Source of the DNA: Verrucomicrobiota bacterium
GTDB taxonomy: Bacteria > Verrucomicrobiota > Verrucomicrobiia > Verrucomicrobiales > DEV007
Assembly: GCA_963205275.1 (NCBI GenBank)
Contig: CAUJIH010000093.1
Coordinates: forward strand, 1-64,000
Direction: 5' to 3'
Length of the DNA: 64,000 bases
Shown piece after piece: positions 44,570-53,021 of this stretch. The stretch's first letter is position 1; each line of letters opens with the position of its first letter. Position numbers and translations under genes: made by a program. The notes under the pieces were generated by a model. That model made no database searches. It saw nothing but the letters and a program-made list of their open reading frames with translations, and was not told the DNA's origin.

Positions 44570-47500
44570 ATGTCCGCCATGTGGGAACCCCCTTTACCGG
44601 AAGAGCTTCAGGCGCTCCTCCCCCAGTACGAGATTACAGGCATCCTCGGTCGAGGCGGCATGGGTGCCGTCTATCGCGGTCGCCAGCCCCGGCTGGATCG
44701 TGATGTCGCCATCAAGCTCCTCCCGGAAACTCTGCTGGCGGGCGGCGATGAGATGAACTACGCCAAGCGCTTCGAGCAGGAAGCCCAAGCGATGGCCAAG
44801 CTCAGTCATCCGGGGATTATCGCCGTCTATGACTTCGGCGAAACCAGCGCAGGGCAGTTCTACTTTGTGATGGAGTTCATCGACGGGATGGACATCCATC
44901 AATATCTAAAACAGTCGGGTGGCAAGATTCCACAAAATGATGCCATCGCCATCGTTTCCCATGTGCTCGATGCACTCAGCTACGCCCACTCCCACGGGAT
45001 CGTCCATCGCGACATCAAGCCCGCTAATATTCTGCTCGACCGCGAAGGGCGAATCAAAATCGCCGATTTCGGCTTAGCGAAACGCTTCACCGGAGGCGAA
45101 ACCTCGGGTTTGACACTGAGCAACGTCGCCGTGGGTACCCCCGACTTCGTCGCCCCCGAGTCGCTGGTCATGGGAAGGACAGTCGATCAGCGTGCTGACA
45201 TCTACGCCGTCGGCGTGATGCTCTACCAATTGCTCACCGGACAGATCCCGCGAGCTGGTTATAAATTCCCAAGTGAACTCGATCCGGAGATTGATTCACG
45301 ACTCGACGAGATCGTGAGTAAAGCCATCGAGCCAGACCCAGAATTTCGCTACAGCAGCGCAGAAGCAGTCAGAAGCGCCATCGATATCGTTCTGACTCGG
45401 CCTATTTCGCGAGTGAAGAAGGGAACGGTCGGGAGTGTCGCAAAATCAAAAATTCCTCTGTATGCGGGAATCGGAATTGCCGCCGTGCTCGTGATCAGTC
45501 TGATCGCGTTCTTTGCGATGCGCCCTGGCGAGCCGGAAAGTAAAACTGGCACTCTGCCATCGTCATCGCCAGCAACTTCCGGCCCCCGTGACCCTGCTCT
45601 CGCTCGTGCCACGAAAGACCAGCCCTTCGTCAACAGCCTTGGGATGAAGTTCGTCCCCGTACCCGGAACCAAGGTGCTCTTCTGCATCCACGAAGCCCGC
45701 TACAAGGATTACGCAGAATACGCCAAGGAGGAGAAGATCGATGATAGTTGGAGGGACCAGACCTACGACGGCTTCAAGATCACGCAAGATGGCGACAATC
45801 ATCCTGTCTCTCGGGTGAGCTGGGACGATGCGCAAAAGTTCTGCGAATGGCTGAGCAAGAAAGAGGGCAAAACATATCGTTTGCCAACCGACGAGGAATG
45901 GAGCTATGCGGTCGGGATAGGCGACCGGGAAACTCGAGGCGCTGGGGTGACGCCGGAAAGTCTCAGTGACCAGATAAAGGACCATTTCCCTTGGGGTACG
46001 GAATGGCCACCTCCTGTGGGAGCGGATAACTACAGCGATCAGAGTCGCAAGAAGAAAGCACCTCGCCCGACGGCGAATTACCTAGAGGGATACGACGACG
46101 GATTTCCGACGACTGCACCGGTGATGAGCTTTGCGCCGAACAACTTCGGGCTGTACGATTTGGGCGGGAACGTGTTGGAATGGTGCGAAGATTTGATTTC
46201 AAATGGACAGAAAGACCGCGTGTTGCGCGGCGCGTCTCAGAATAACAGTGATCGCTTCTCTCTGCTCTCGTCCCGGCGCACACGCAACTCCCCCGAAGTT
46301 CGAAATCCCTTCTACGGATTTCGCGTTGTCCTCGTATCGGAGGGAGGCCCAAAAGCCCCCACCGAAACCAACAAACCCTCATCATCCCAAGTCTCGGCAT
46401 CGCCTTCTCAAATCATTGCGCCCTCATCCTCGCCAGCGGTTTCAGGCTCCCGCGACTCAGCTCTCGCCGGAGCAACGAAAGACCAGCCCTTCGTGAATAG
46501 CCTCGGGATGAAATTCGTCCCCGTACCCGGCACTCATGTGCTCTTCTGCATCCACGAAACCCGCTACAAGGACTACGCGGAATACGCTAAGGAGGAGAAG
46601 ATCGATGATAGTTGGAGGGACCAGACCTACGACGGCTTCGAGATCACGCAAGATAGCGACAATCATCCTGTCTCTCGGGTGAGCTGGGACGATGCGCAAA
46701 AGTTCTGCAAATGGCTGAGCAAGAAAGAGGGCAAAACATATCGTCTGCCCACCGACGAGGAATGGAGCTATGCGGTCGGGATAGGCGAGCAGGAGGTTCG
46801 CGGGGACAGCATCACGCCTGCGAGCCTCAATCAAAAGATCCCGGATCACTTCCCCTGGGGGGCTGAGTGGCCACCGCCAGCGGGAGCGGGCAACTACAGC
46901 GACGCGAGTCGCAAAGCGAAGGCACCTTCTTCCAACACGAGTTATCTGGATGGTTACGACGACGGCTTTACGACGACTGCGCCGGTGATGAGCTTCGCGC
47001 CGAACAAGCTTGGACTGTACGATATGGGAGGCAACGTGTGGGAATGGTGCGAAGATTTGGTTTCAGAGGAACACAAAGAGCGCGTGTTGCGCGGCGGGTC
47101 CTGGGGTAACTGCGAGCGCGGCGGTCTGCACTCGTCGAGCCGCACTCGTTTCCTCCCCGGCTATCGGAGCGATTACTACGGCTTTCGCGTTGTCCTCGTA
47201 TCGGAGGGCACCCCAAAAGACTCCACCGAAACCAGCAAGCCCACATCGCTCCAAGTCTCGGCACCGCCTGCTCAAACTGCTCCGGCATCATCTTCGCCAG
47301 CGACTTCAGACTCCCGCGACTCAGCTCTCGCCAGAGCCACAAAAGACCAGCCCTTCGTGAATAGCCTCGGAATGAAATTCGTCCCCGTACCTGGAACCAA
47401 GGTGCTCTTCTGCATCCACGAAACCCGCTACAAGGACTACGCGGAATACGCTAAGGAGGAGAAAGAGAAGGTGAACGACGAGTGGAAGAATCAGACCTAC

Positions 47501-48091
47501 GGAGGCTTCGAGATCAAACAGGATGGGGGCGATCATCCCGTAACGAAGGTGAGTTGGAATGACGCACAAATGTTCTGCGAATGGCTGAGTAAGAAAGAGG
47601 GCAAAACCTATCGTCTGCCTACAGACGAGGAATGGAGCTACGCCGTCGGGATCGGTGAGCAGGAGGCCCCTGGGGACCACATCGCGCCTGCGAGCCTGAG
47701 CAGAAAGATTTCGGACCGTTTCCCCTGGGGTACGGAATGGCCACCTCCTGCGGGAGCGGGTAACTACAGCGATCAGAGTCGCAAGAAGAATGCACCTTAC
47801 AAGGACCAGAGCTATCTGGAGGGATACGACGACGGCTTTCCGACAACTGCGCCAGTGATGAGCTTCACACCGAGCAAGCTTGGGCTTTACGATTTGGGCG
47901 GGAATGTGTTGGAATGGTGCGAGGATTGGGCTTCAGAGGAACGCGAATTGCGCGTGGTACGCGGCTCGGCTTGGCTGAACTGCGAGCGTCACCTTCTGCT
48001 CTCGTCCGTCCGCCCTCGATACGTCCCCGACGCTCGGTACGACAGCTGCGGGTTTCGCGTTGTCCTCGCTCTCGCGCCGTCGGTTCCGTGA
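44570..48091 (+). CDS. Ser/Thr kinase with three extracytoplasmic FGE-sulfatase domains
   Basis: This 1,173-residue Pkn2-type kinase has an N-terminal catalytic domain (about residues 20-280): GRGGMGAVYRG, VAIKLLPE, HRDIKPANILL, IADFGLAKR and a TPDFVAPE loop, all intact. One membrane helix lies near 296-318. Three formylglycine-generating-enzyme/sulfatase-modifying-factor domains follow (about 350-595, 637-885, 925-1172), separated by Ser/Pro linkers. The FGE cores are nearly identical in DNA over long stretches, pointing to recent duplication or gene conversion. The last 29 codons before GFRVVL in each domain differ sharply. The FGE domains are probably binding modules outside the cell. ATG 44570 is preferred; ATG 44579 and TTG 44564 are alternatives. 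Confidence 0.9.
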   Translation: MSAMWEPPLPEELQALLPQYEITGILGRGGMGAVYRGRQPRLDRDVAIKLLPETLLAGGDEMNYAKRFEQEAQAMAKLSHPGIIAVYDFGETSAGQFYFVMEFIDGMDIHQYLKQSGGKIPQNDAIAIVSHVLDALSYAHSHGIVHRDIKPANILLDREGRIKIADFGLAKRFTGGETSGLTLSNVAVGTPDFVAPESLVMGRTVDQRADIYAVGVMLYQLLTGQIPRAGYKFPSELDPEIDSRLDEIVSKAIEPDPEFRYSSAEAVRSAIDIVLTRPISRVKKGTVGSVAKSKIPLYAGIGIAAVLVISLIAFFAMRPGEPESKTGTLPSSSPATSGPRDPALARATKDQPFVNSLGMKFVPVPGTKVLFCIHEARYKDYAEYAKEEKIDDSWRDQTYDGFKITQDGDNHPVSRVSWDDAQKFCEWLSKKEGKTYRLPTDEEWSYAVGIGDRETRGAGVTPESLSDQIKDHFPWGTEWPPPVGADNYSDQSRKKKAPRPTANYLEGYDDGFPTTAPVMSFAPNNFGLYDLGGNVLEWCEDLISNGQKDRVLRGASQNNSDRFSLLSSRRTRNSPEVRNPFYGFRVVLVSEGGPKAPTETNKPSSSQVSASPSQIIAPSSSPAVSGSRDSALAGATKDQPFVNSLGMKFVPVPGTHVLFCIHETRYKDYAEYAKEEKIDDSWRDQTYDGFEITQDSDNHPVSRVSWDDAQKFCKWLSKKEGKTYRLPTDEEWSYAVGIGEQEVRGDSITPASLNQKIPDHFPWGAEWPPPAGAGNYSDASRKAKAPSSNTSYLDGYDDGFTTTAPVMSFAPNKLGLYDMGGNVWEWCEDLVSEEHKERVLRGGSWGNCERGGLHSSSRTRFLPGYRSDYYGFRVVLVSEGTPKDSTETSKPTSLQVSAPPAQTAPASSSPATSDSRDSALARATKDQPFVNSLGMKFVPVPGTKVLFCIHETRYKDYAEYAKEEKEKVNDEWKNQTYGGFEIKQDGGDHPVTKVSWNDAQMFCEWLSKKEGKTYRLPTDEEWSYAVGIGEQEAPGDHIAPASLSRKISDRFPWGTEWPPPAGAGNYSDQSRKKNAPYKDQSYLEGYDDGFPTTAPVMSFTPSKLGLYDLGGNVLEWCEDWASEERELRVVRGSAWLNCERHLLLSSVRPRYVPDARYDSCGFRVVLALAPSVP
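46232..46318 (+). other. Hypervariable 29-codon segment of FGE domain 1
   Basis: This segment lies between a conserved CGCGTGTTGCGCGGC and TTTCGCGTTGTCCTC. It aligns without gaps to the matching segments of domains 2 and 3, yet most codons differ at bases 1 or 2 while the flanks are almost unchanged. Codons such as TTC, TCT, AAC, TCC and GTT occupy positions that read GGC, GGT, TTC, CTC and TAT in domain 2. Confidence 0.6.
47096..47182 (+). other. Hypervariable 29-codon segment of FGE domain 2
   Basis: It has the same flanks as in domain 1 and aligns gap-free. The protein reads GSWGNCERGGLHSSSRTR and on to DYYGFR, the place where C-type-lectin-fold FGE proteins expose a variable surface. This is the copy closest to the common FGE consensus (RGGSW). 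Confidence 0.6.
47966..48052 (+). other. Hypervariable 29-codon segment of FGE domain 3
   Basis: This is the third gap-free copy, near the 3' end of the gene. Across the three copies, 18 of 29 codons differ at base 1 or 2, and 12 of those 18 keep a pyrimidine third base in all three copies. That is the pattern expected if the ancestral codons were AAY and adenines were mutated. Confidence 0.6.
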
Positions 48092-48142
48092 GTGACTGAT
48101 TTGCCACGTAGCCCCCCCTTGTCACGTCGTCTGCAAGTTTCC

Positions 48143-49018
48143 CTAGGCGGAAGGCGTTGTCGTCCCCGTACGGATTTGAGCCTCGCGAAAGTAGCCCTCG
48201 TCGATTTCGAATCCGATAAAGCGCCCGATGCCTGCCTCTCCGGCAGCGATCGCCGCATGTCCGATCCCGAGAAATGGCTCCAGCATCGTCATCTCAGCCG
48301 GCGGCACCCCATGCAGAGCGATGCACTGAGCGGCCAGAGCCGATGGGAAGGTGGCCGGATGAGGTCGCTCTCCCTTGCGGGAGTTGATGGTCTTGTACGG
48401 AATGAACCAGTTATTTCCCTTGCAGCGTTTATCCTGTCCCTCCGTGTGACCCCAGCGAGAAATATTGCTTTTGTAAACGTAGGGCACACCCACCGCTCGC
48501 CGATTCACTGGAACATGACCAGAGTGAGTGAAATGGAAGACGAACTCATGGCAGTCGTTGATGAAGCGCTCTGAATTAATCGGCTTAAAGTGCCCGACCG
48601 ACAGAACGGCCCCATCGACCGTTTCCACTGAGATTGATTTGATCCAGTGGATCGTATTTTGGAGGGTGAACAGAGGACGCAGCGCGAGAGCGAGCTGATG
48701 TGGCATCCAAGGATTTGCAGGTGCTGATCCCACGTTCAGGAAGAATGAGCCTTGAGGCTTGAGAAGTCGCTTCACCTCCCCTGCCCACTCGATCGACCAG
48801 GCTAGGTAGGCATCCTCTGACAGAGTATCCCGATATTTTCCGTAGGAAATACCGAGGTTATATGGTGGTGAGGTGACGACCAGATCGACGCAGGCATCGG
48901 GCAGTGTTTTCATGCCTGCGACACAGTCGCCTAACCGGAGATCGAAGTGTGTCGCTTCGAACTTGGAAGGATCGGGAGAATCTGTTGAAAAACCAGGGAG
49001 AAAGTTGTCGTCGCTCAT
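48143..49018 (-). CDS. DNA methyltransferase (N4/N6 type), apparently orphan
   Basis: This 291-residue SAM-dependent methyltransferase has the catalytic motif DLVVTSPPYNLGISYG (residues 45-60) and a C-terminal SAM motif LEPFLGIGHAAIAAGEAG with FIGFEIDEGY, the order of beta-class enzymes. SPPY is most common in N4-cytosine enzymes but also occurs in N6-adenine ones. No restriction endonuclease or specificity subunit lies beside it. It may be regulatory or a stand-alone protector. Convergent with the FGE kinase, 51 bases apart. Confidence 0.85.
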   Translation of the reverse strand: MSDDNFLPGFSTDSPDPSKFEATHFDLRLGDCVAGMKTLPDACVDLVVTSPPYNLGISYGKYRDTLSEDAYLAWSIEWAGEVKRLLKPQGSFFLNVGSAPANPWMPHQLALALRPLFTLQNTIHWIKSISVETVDGAVLSVGHFKPINSERFINDCHEFVFHFTHSGHVPVNRRAVGVPYVYKSNISRWGHTEGQDKRCKGNNWFIPYKTINSRKGERPHPATFPSALAAQCIALHGVPPAEMTMLEPFLGIGHAAIAAGEAGIGRFIGFEIDEGYFREAQIRTGTTTPSA

Positions 49019-49045
49019 GAAGCAGAGATTAAAAAGCGCATCAGT

Positions 49046-50173
49046 TTAGGGTAGGTCGGCATCGGGCGAGCGCAAGAGCGGAGCATAGTCCCTGGCGACT
49101 GTGCGAAGTCGCGTCGCTCCAGTCGCCATATTTTCAGAGAGGGAGAGCGAAGGATCTCGACTCTCGAGAATTGTTCCCAGTTCATCCTCCAGTGAGCGAT
49201 CTTCCAGCATCCCACAAAAAATCAGCGTCGATTTTCCCGCCGAACGAGCGAGTCGGATCACACCACAGGGCCCTTTTCCTTCGAGGGATTGACGGTCGAG
49301 CCGTCCCTCGCCTGTGATCACGAGATCCGCCCAGGCGATCGCTTCTGCAAAGCCTGTGTGGCCGGCGACCAGATTGAATCCAGGGACGAGGCGTGCTTTG
49401 AGAAACACGAGAGCACCAAAGCCCAAACCACCCGCAGCGCCCGATCCGGGAATCGCAGCGGCATCGCGTCCGGTGGCTTCGAAGAGCGCGACCAGATGAG
49501 CGAGCCGAGCTTCGTGAAGAGAAAATTCCTCCTCGCGAATCCCCTTCTGAGGACCATAAACGCGGGTGCATCCGGCGTCGCCGAGTAGCGGATTACCCAC
49601 GTCACAGGCCACGGTGATCGAAGGCAGCGCCAGCTTCGGCGTCTCGATTCGAGTGACTGATTCCAAGTTGAATGGCAGATCAGTGATCGCCTCTCCCTCA
49701 CGGTTAAAAAAGCGAAATCCCAGAGCCTCAGCCAGCCCCGTGCCGCCATCGTTCGTCGCGCTGCCGCCGATCCCGAGCACGATTTCGCCGACGCCTCGAT
49801 CAATGGCGTCGAGCAGAAGTTCCCCCGTTCCGTACGACGTGGCGTGGAGAGGATCATTTTCTCCAGACATCACCAGCGAGATTCCAGAAGCTGCGGCCAT
49901 CTCGATGATGGCTGTCCGTCCGCCATCTAGGAGCGCATACGCGGCCTCGACCGAAGCACTCATCGGGCCTCGGACGTTTTTCTTGATCCAGCGCCCGCCC
50001 TTCGCGGTGAGTATGGCCTCGGCGATGCCCTCTCCACCGTCGGCGATAGGAAATGTGCGAATTTCTAGAGACTCCGATTTGCTTCCCTCGCGCAGGCCCT
50101 CGGCGATGGCCTCACAAGCCTCGGAGGCGGTGAGTGAACCCTTAAATTTATCACAGGCAATCAGGATTTTCAT
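49046..50173 (-). CDS. Glycerate kinase (GarK/GlxK family)
   Basis: This 375-residue type I glycerate kinase (PF02595) begins MKILIACDKFKGSLTASEA and contains FPIADGGEGIAEA, LGIGGSATNDGGTGLAEALG, GAAGGLGFGALVFL and DLVITGEGRLDRQSLEGKG. It phosphorylates D-glycerate, usually to 2-phosphoglycerate. Length and motifs are complete. It is transcribed with the ATPase upstream (17 bases away) and followed by the methyltransferase, 27 bases on. Confidence 0.92.
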   Translation of the reverse strand: MKILIACDKFKGSLTASEACEAIAEGLREGSKSESLEIRTFPIADGGEGIAEAILTAKGGRWIKKNVRGPMSASVEAAYALLDGGRTAIIEMAAASGISLVMSGENDPLHATSYGTGELLLDAIDRGVGEIVLGIGGSATNDGGTGLAEALGFRFFNREGEAITDLPFNLESVTRIETPKLALPSITVACDVGNPLLGDAGCTRVYGPQKGIREEEFSLHEARLAHLVALFEATGRDAAAIPGSGAAGGLGFGALVFLKARLVPGFNLVAGHTGFAEAIAWADLVITGEGRLDRQSLEGKGPCGVIRLARSAGKSTLIFCGMLEDRSLEDELGTILESRDPSLSLSENMATGATRLRTVARDYAPLLRSPDADLP

Positions 50174-50190
50174 GATGAGGGAGGATCGGT

Positions 50191-51417
50191 TTAGCGCTTT
50201 CCGAACGAGATCATCTCGTCGATCAGATTCGCCAATTCATCCTCCTTCTCCGACTCGCGGATGGCACGTTTCAGTCGCTGAGTGTGGCGATGCGCGGTAT
50301 CAGAATCCCGCGACGGACTCGGCGAGGCGACGATATTTTCCATGCCAAAGTCACGCTGTAGAATGCGATCAAAGTCCCGATCCTTGCTTCGGATGGTAAT
50401 CAGCGTGCCTGCGGAATCGCTGTCTAGGCGCAGTCGTTGTTCAGGCGAAAAGCTTGCGGCGAGTTCCGGGCTGTGCGTCGCCAAGTAAAGAATCGGCGAA
50501 TGAAGCTCCGAACTCTGAATTGGGGTTCGCAGAAAAGCGAAATAATCCATCACCAGACGAGGGTGCAGCGCCAGCTCTGGGCTGTCGCAGAAAAGCCTGA
50601 TCGGCGACGTGCCTGCGGCCACGGCTCGCTGAACATGGGCGAGCACGAATGCGCTACGGAGCAGGAGTCTCTGGATCGCACCACTCAGTCGGGGCAGAGC
50701 GGATTCTCCGGATTTGACGAGGAATGGACCTTGGGGAGCGCTGAAATCGACCTGAATTCCGGTGGATGCGAGCAATCGCTGCCAGATGGACCGAAGATGC
50801 AGCAATGCCTCTGGGGATTCGGTTTCGAACGCGACCTCCACCTCGGCGACAGTCTTGTCCCGATTCTGCGGATCACGAAGAAACTGGTGAAAGCACTCTT
50901 CACGTCGACGAGTCAGACTCTGGAGGAAGGCGGGAAAGTCCTCTGTCTGTCGGACTCCATCTAGATCACAGCTTTCCCCCAGCCAGAGGCAGTGATCACG
51001 TAGAAACGGTGAGAGAGATGGATTGGGGAGGATGTATTTCGAGAGGGCAGCGTTGAAAGCAGCGAGGTCAAGGGAGGTATCCGTTCGCATTTTCCAGAAG
51101 TCGGATTTTTCAATATCGACTGGAAAGAAGTTTCCATCGGATACAGAAGCAGATCGGGCATAATAAAAATCGCCCTCCGACGAGCCAAATTTCGCAAGCA
51201 AGAATCCTGGATGATCTTCCGAGTCGGGACAGGGGCGACCTGACAGAAGTGCTTGTAAATAGCCCAGAATCGTAGTTTTTCCGATTCCATTGGGACCGAT
51301 CAGGCAGCACCCAGCAAGAGCCGATCCGGTCGTCGCATCTGAGAAATCGAGATCGGCGAAGGGCAGACGAGGGTCTCGGAAAATGAGTAGCCGCTTCAGC
51401 GCGGGGAGTTCTGTCAT
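50191..51417 (-). CDS. AAA/SMC-like ATPase with altered Walker B
   Basis: This 408-residue predicted ATPase of the AAA_15/AAA_21 group (RecF/OLD-like) has Walker A LIGPNGIGKTTILGYL near residue 38. A mid-region helical insert follows. The C-terminal signature-like PRLSGAIQRLLLRSAFVLAHV is next. The Walker B region reads LFCDSPELALHPRL, where relatives usually have IDEPE, so the catalytic Glu is replaced by Ser. A switch-like ATHSPELAASFS follows. No nuclease (Toprim) domain is seen. The role is unknown; such ATPases occur in defence systems, but here the neighbour is glycerate kinase. Confidence 0.75.
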   Translation of the reverse strand: MTELPALKRLLIFRDPRLPFADLDFSDATTGSALAGCCLIGPNGIGKTTILGYLQALLSGRPCPDSEDHPGFLLAKFGSSEGDFYYARSASVSDGNFFPVDIEKSDFWKMRTDTSLDLAAFNAALSKYILPNPSLSPFLRDHCLWLGESCDLDGVRQTEDFPAFLQSLTRRREECFHQFLRDPQNRDKTVAEVEVAFETESPEALLHLRSIWQRLLASTGIQVDFSAPQGPFLVKSGESALPRLSGAIQRLLLRSAFVLAHVQRAVAAGTSPIRLFCDSPELALHPRLVMDYFAFLRTPIQSSELHSPILYLATHSPELAASFSPEQRLRLDSDSAGTLITIRSKDRDFDRILQRDFGMENIVASPSPSRDSDTAHRHTQRLKRAIRESEKEDELANLIDEMISFGKR

Positions 51418-51473
51418 AGCGCTATGATACGCAGCCCGGGACTTCGCTCAAATGAGAAGAATTGTCACGGTAA

Positions 51474-52937
51474 TCAGATCAGGATGTCTTTGACGACGTG
51501 CCCCGATACATCGGTGAGCCGGAAGTCACGACCGCCCTGGAACCAAGTCAGCATCTCGTGATCAATTCCCATCAAATGGAGTAGAGTCGCGTGAAAGTCA
51601 AAGATATCAACCTTGTCATCCACCGCATAATACCCGAAGTCATCTGTCGATCCGTGGTGGTGGCCACGCTTGACCCCTGCGCCTGCCATCCACACGGTGA
51701 AGCCGTTCGGATTGTGGTCGCGCCCGCTCTGGTGCCGCCCCGTAGCTCCATCGAAGAATTCGAAGGTCGGCGTGCGTCCAAACTCGGTACCACAGACCAC
51801 CAGAGTATCGTCCAGCAGCCCTCGACGCCCGAGGTCGTGCAGCAGTCCAGCGATGGGACGGTCAACGGCACGAGCATTGCCGCGATGGCCATTTTCCAGT
51901 TCAGAGTGCTGATCCCAGAGGTTGCCGTAGCGCGTACTGGCATGATTCACCGTGATATAGCGTACCCCCGCCTCGGCGAAGCGACGAGCCAAGAGCAGGG
52001 CGCGCCCGAAGGGGTCCGTGTGATCTTCGTCGATCCCATAGAGTTTTTTCGTCGCAGCTGATTCAGTATTGAGATCGAGAAGCTCTGGAGCCTCCGTCTG
52101 CATCCGGAAAGCCAGCTCCATCGCATCGATTTGAGGATCATCACCGTTAGCAGAGGAAAATTCACGCAGAAATTGCAGATGTCGCTGCTGCTCAGGAAAG
52201 GCGGGAGATAAGTTCTCCCAAGCGAGGCGAGAGGAATTTTTATCGGGTCGGTCCACAGTCGCACCGCCGTATTTCGTGGGGAGGAAGGCGGTAGGTCGAT
52301 TTGGATCCGTGGGAGTGATATCGATATACGCCGGCAGATTCTCGTTCATCGCACCGAGTCCATAGACCAGCCAACTCCCGAGGGTGGGACGGATTTCCAC
52401 GTTCGAACCTGTGTGCAGCGTCCGTTTGGCGGTCACGTGATCGTTGGCTGGATGATGCAGAGAGTGGATGAAGCAGAGATCATCGATGAAACGACCGTTT
52501 ACCTCGGGAAAAATATCGCTCGCGTAGGTTCCACTTTCTCCCCAGTGACGCCATTCGAAGGGCGAGGGAATCACGGCTCCCTGCTTGGAGAAAGTGAACT
52601 GTGGCGGCAGGATGGACTTCGGCAGCGGCTTCCCGGCGAATTTCGCCAAGGTAGGCTTGAAGTCGTACGTGTCCAGATGTGAGAATCCACCTTCCAAGAA
52701 AATCAGGATGATGCGCTTCGCAGCAGCTGGGACGGGACGAAATTTTTTCTGGAGAGAAATCGTCTTCGCCGTCAGCGACTGGCGCAGACTCAGGTCCGTG
52801 GCTGCGATGGCACCGAGTCCGAGACAGCTCCGACGCAACCATTCGCGGCGTGAGAGGAAACGGGGACTGGAAAAAGACGAATGCAAGGAAGGTCTGGCAG
52901 ATTCTGCGGAAAGATACTCTGATTCTGTCGCTTGCAA
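51474..52937 (-). CDS. DUF1501 family Tat-exported protein
   Basis: This 487-residue DUF1501 (sulfatase-like fold) protein begins with a twin-arginine signal (SRREWLRRSCLGLG, residues 30-43). LIFLEGGFSHLDTYDFKP, SLHHPANDHVTAKRTLHTG, GVRYITVNHASTRYGNLWD, VVCGTEFGRTPTFEF and GRDHNPNGFTVWMAG are family blocks. In planctomycetes and verrucomicrobia DUF1501 genes usually pair with a cytochrome-containing DUF1549/DUF1553 gene; no such partner is adjacent. The start is divergent from the P450, whose ATG lies 85 bases away. Confidence 0.88.
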   Translation of the reverse strand: MQATESEYLSAESARPSLHSSFSSPRFLSRREWLRRSCLGLGAIAATDLSLRQSLTAKTISLQKKFRPVPAAAKRIILIFLEGGFSHLDTYDFKPTLAKFAGKPLPKSILPPQFTFSKQGAVIPSPFEWRHWGESGTYASDIFPEVNGRFIDDLCFIHSLHHPANDHVTAKRTLHTGSNVEIRPTLGSWLVYGLGAMNENLPAYIDITPTDPNRPTAFLPTKYGGATVDRPDKNSSRLAWENLSPAFPEQQRHLQFLREFSSANGDDPQIDAMELAFRMQTEAPELLDLNTESAATKKLYGIDEDHTDPFGRALLLARRFAEAGVRYITVNHASTRYGNLWDQHSELENGHRGNARAVDRPIAGLLHDLGRRGLLDDTLVVCGTEFGRTPTFEFFDGATGRHQSGRDHNPNGFTVWMAGAGVKRGHHHGSTDDFGYYAVDDKVDIFDFHATLLHLMGIDHEMLTWFQGGRDFRLTDVSGHVVKDILI

Positions 52938-53021
52938 CAGCGCGTGATCGTGCCCTGGCTGAACGATTCGGGGCAGACCCAGTGCGTCTTGGCCGACCGT
53001 GGGGACGTATTGATTTCACAG

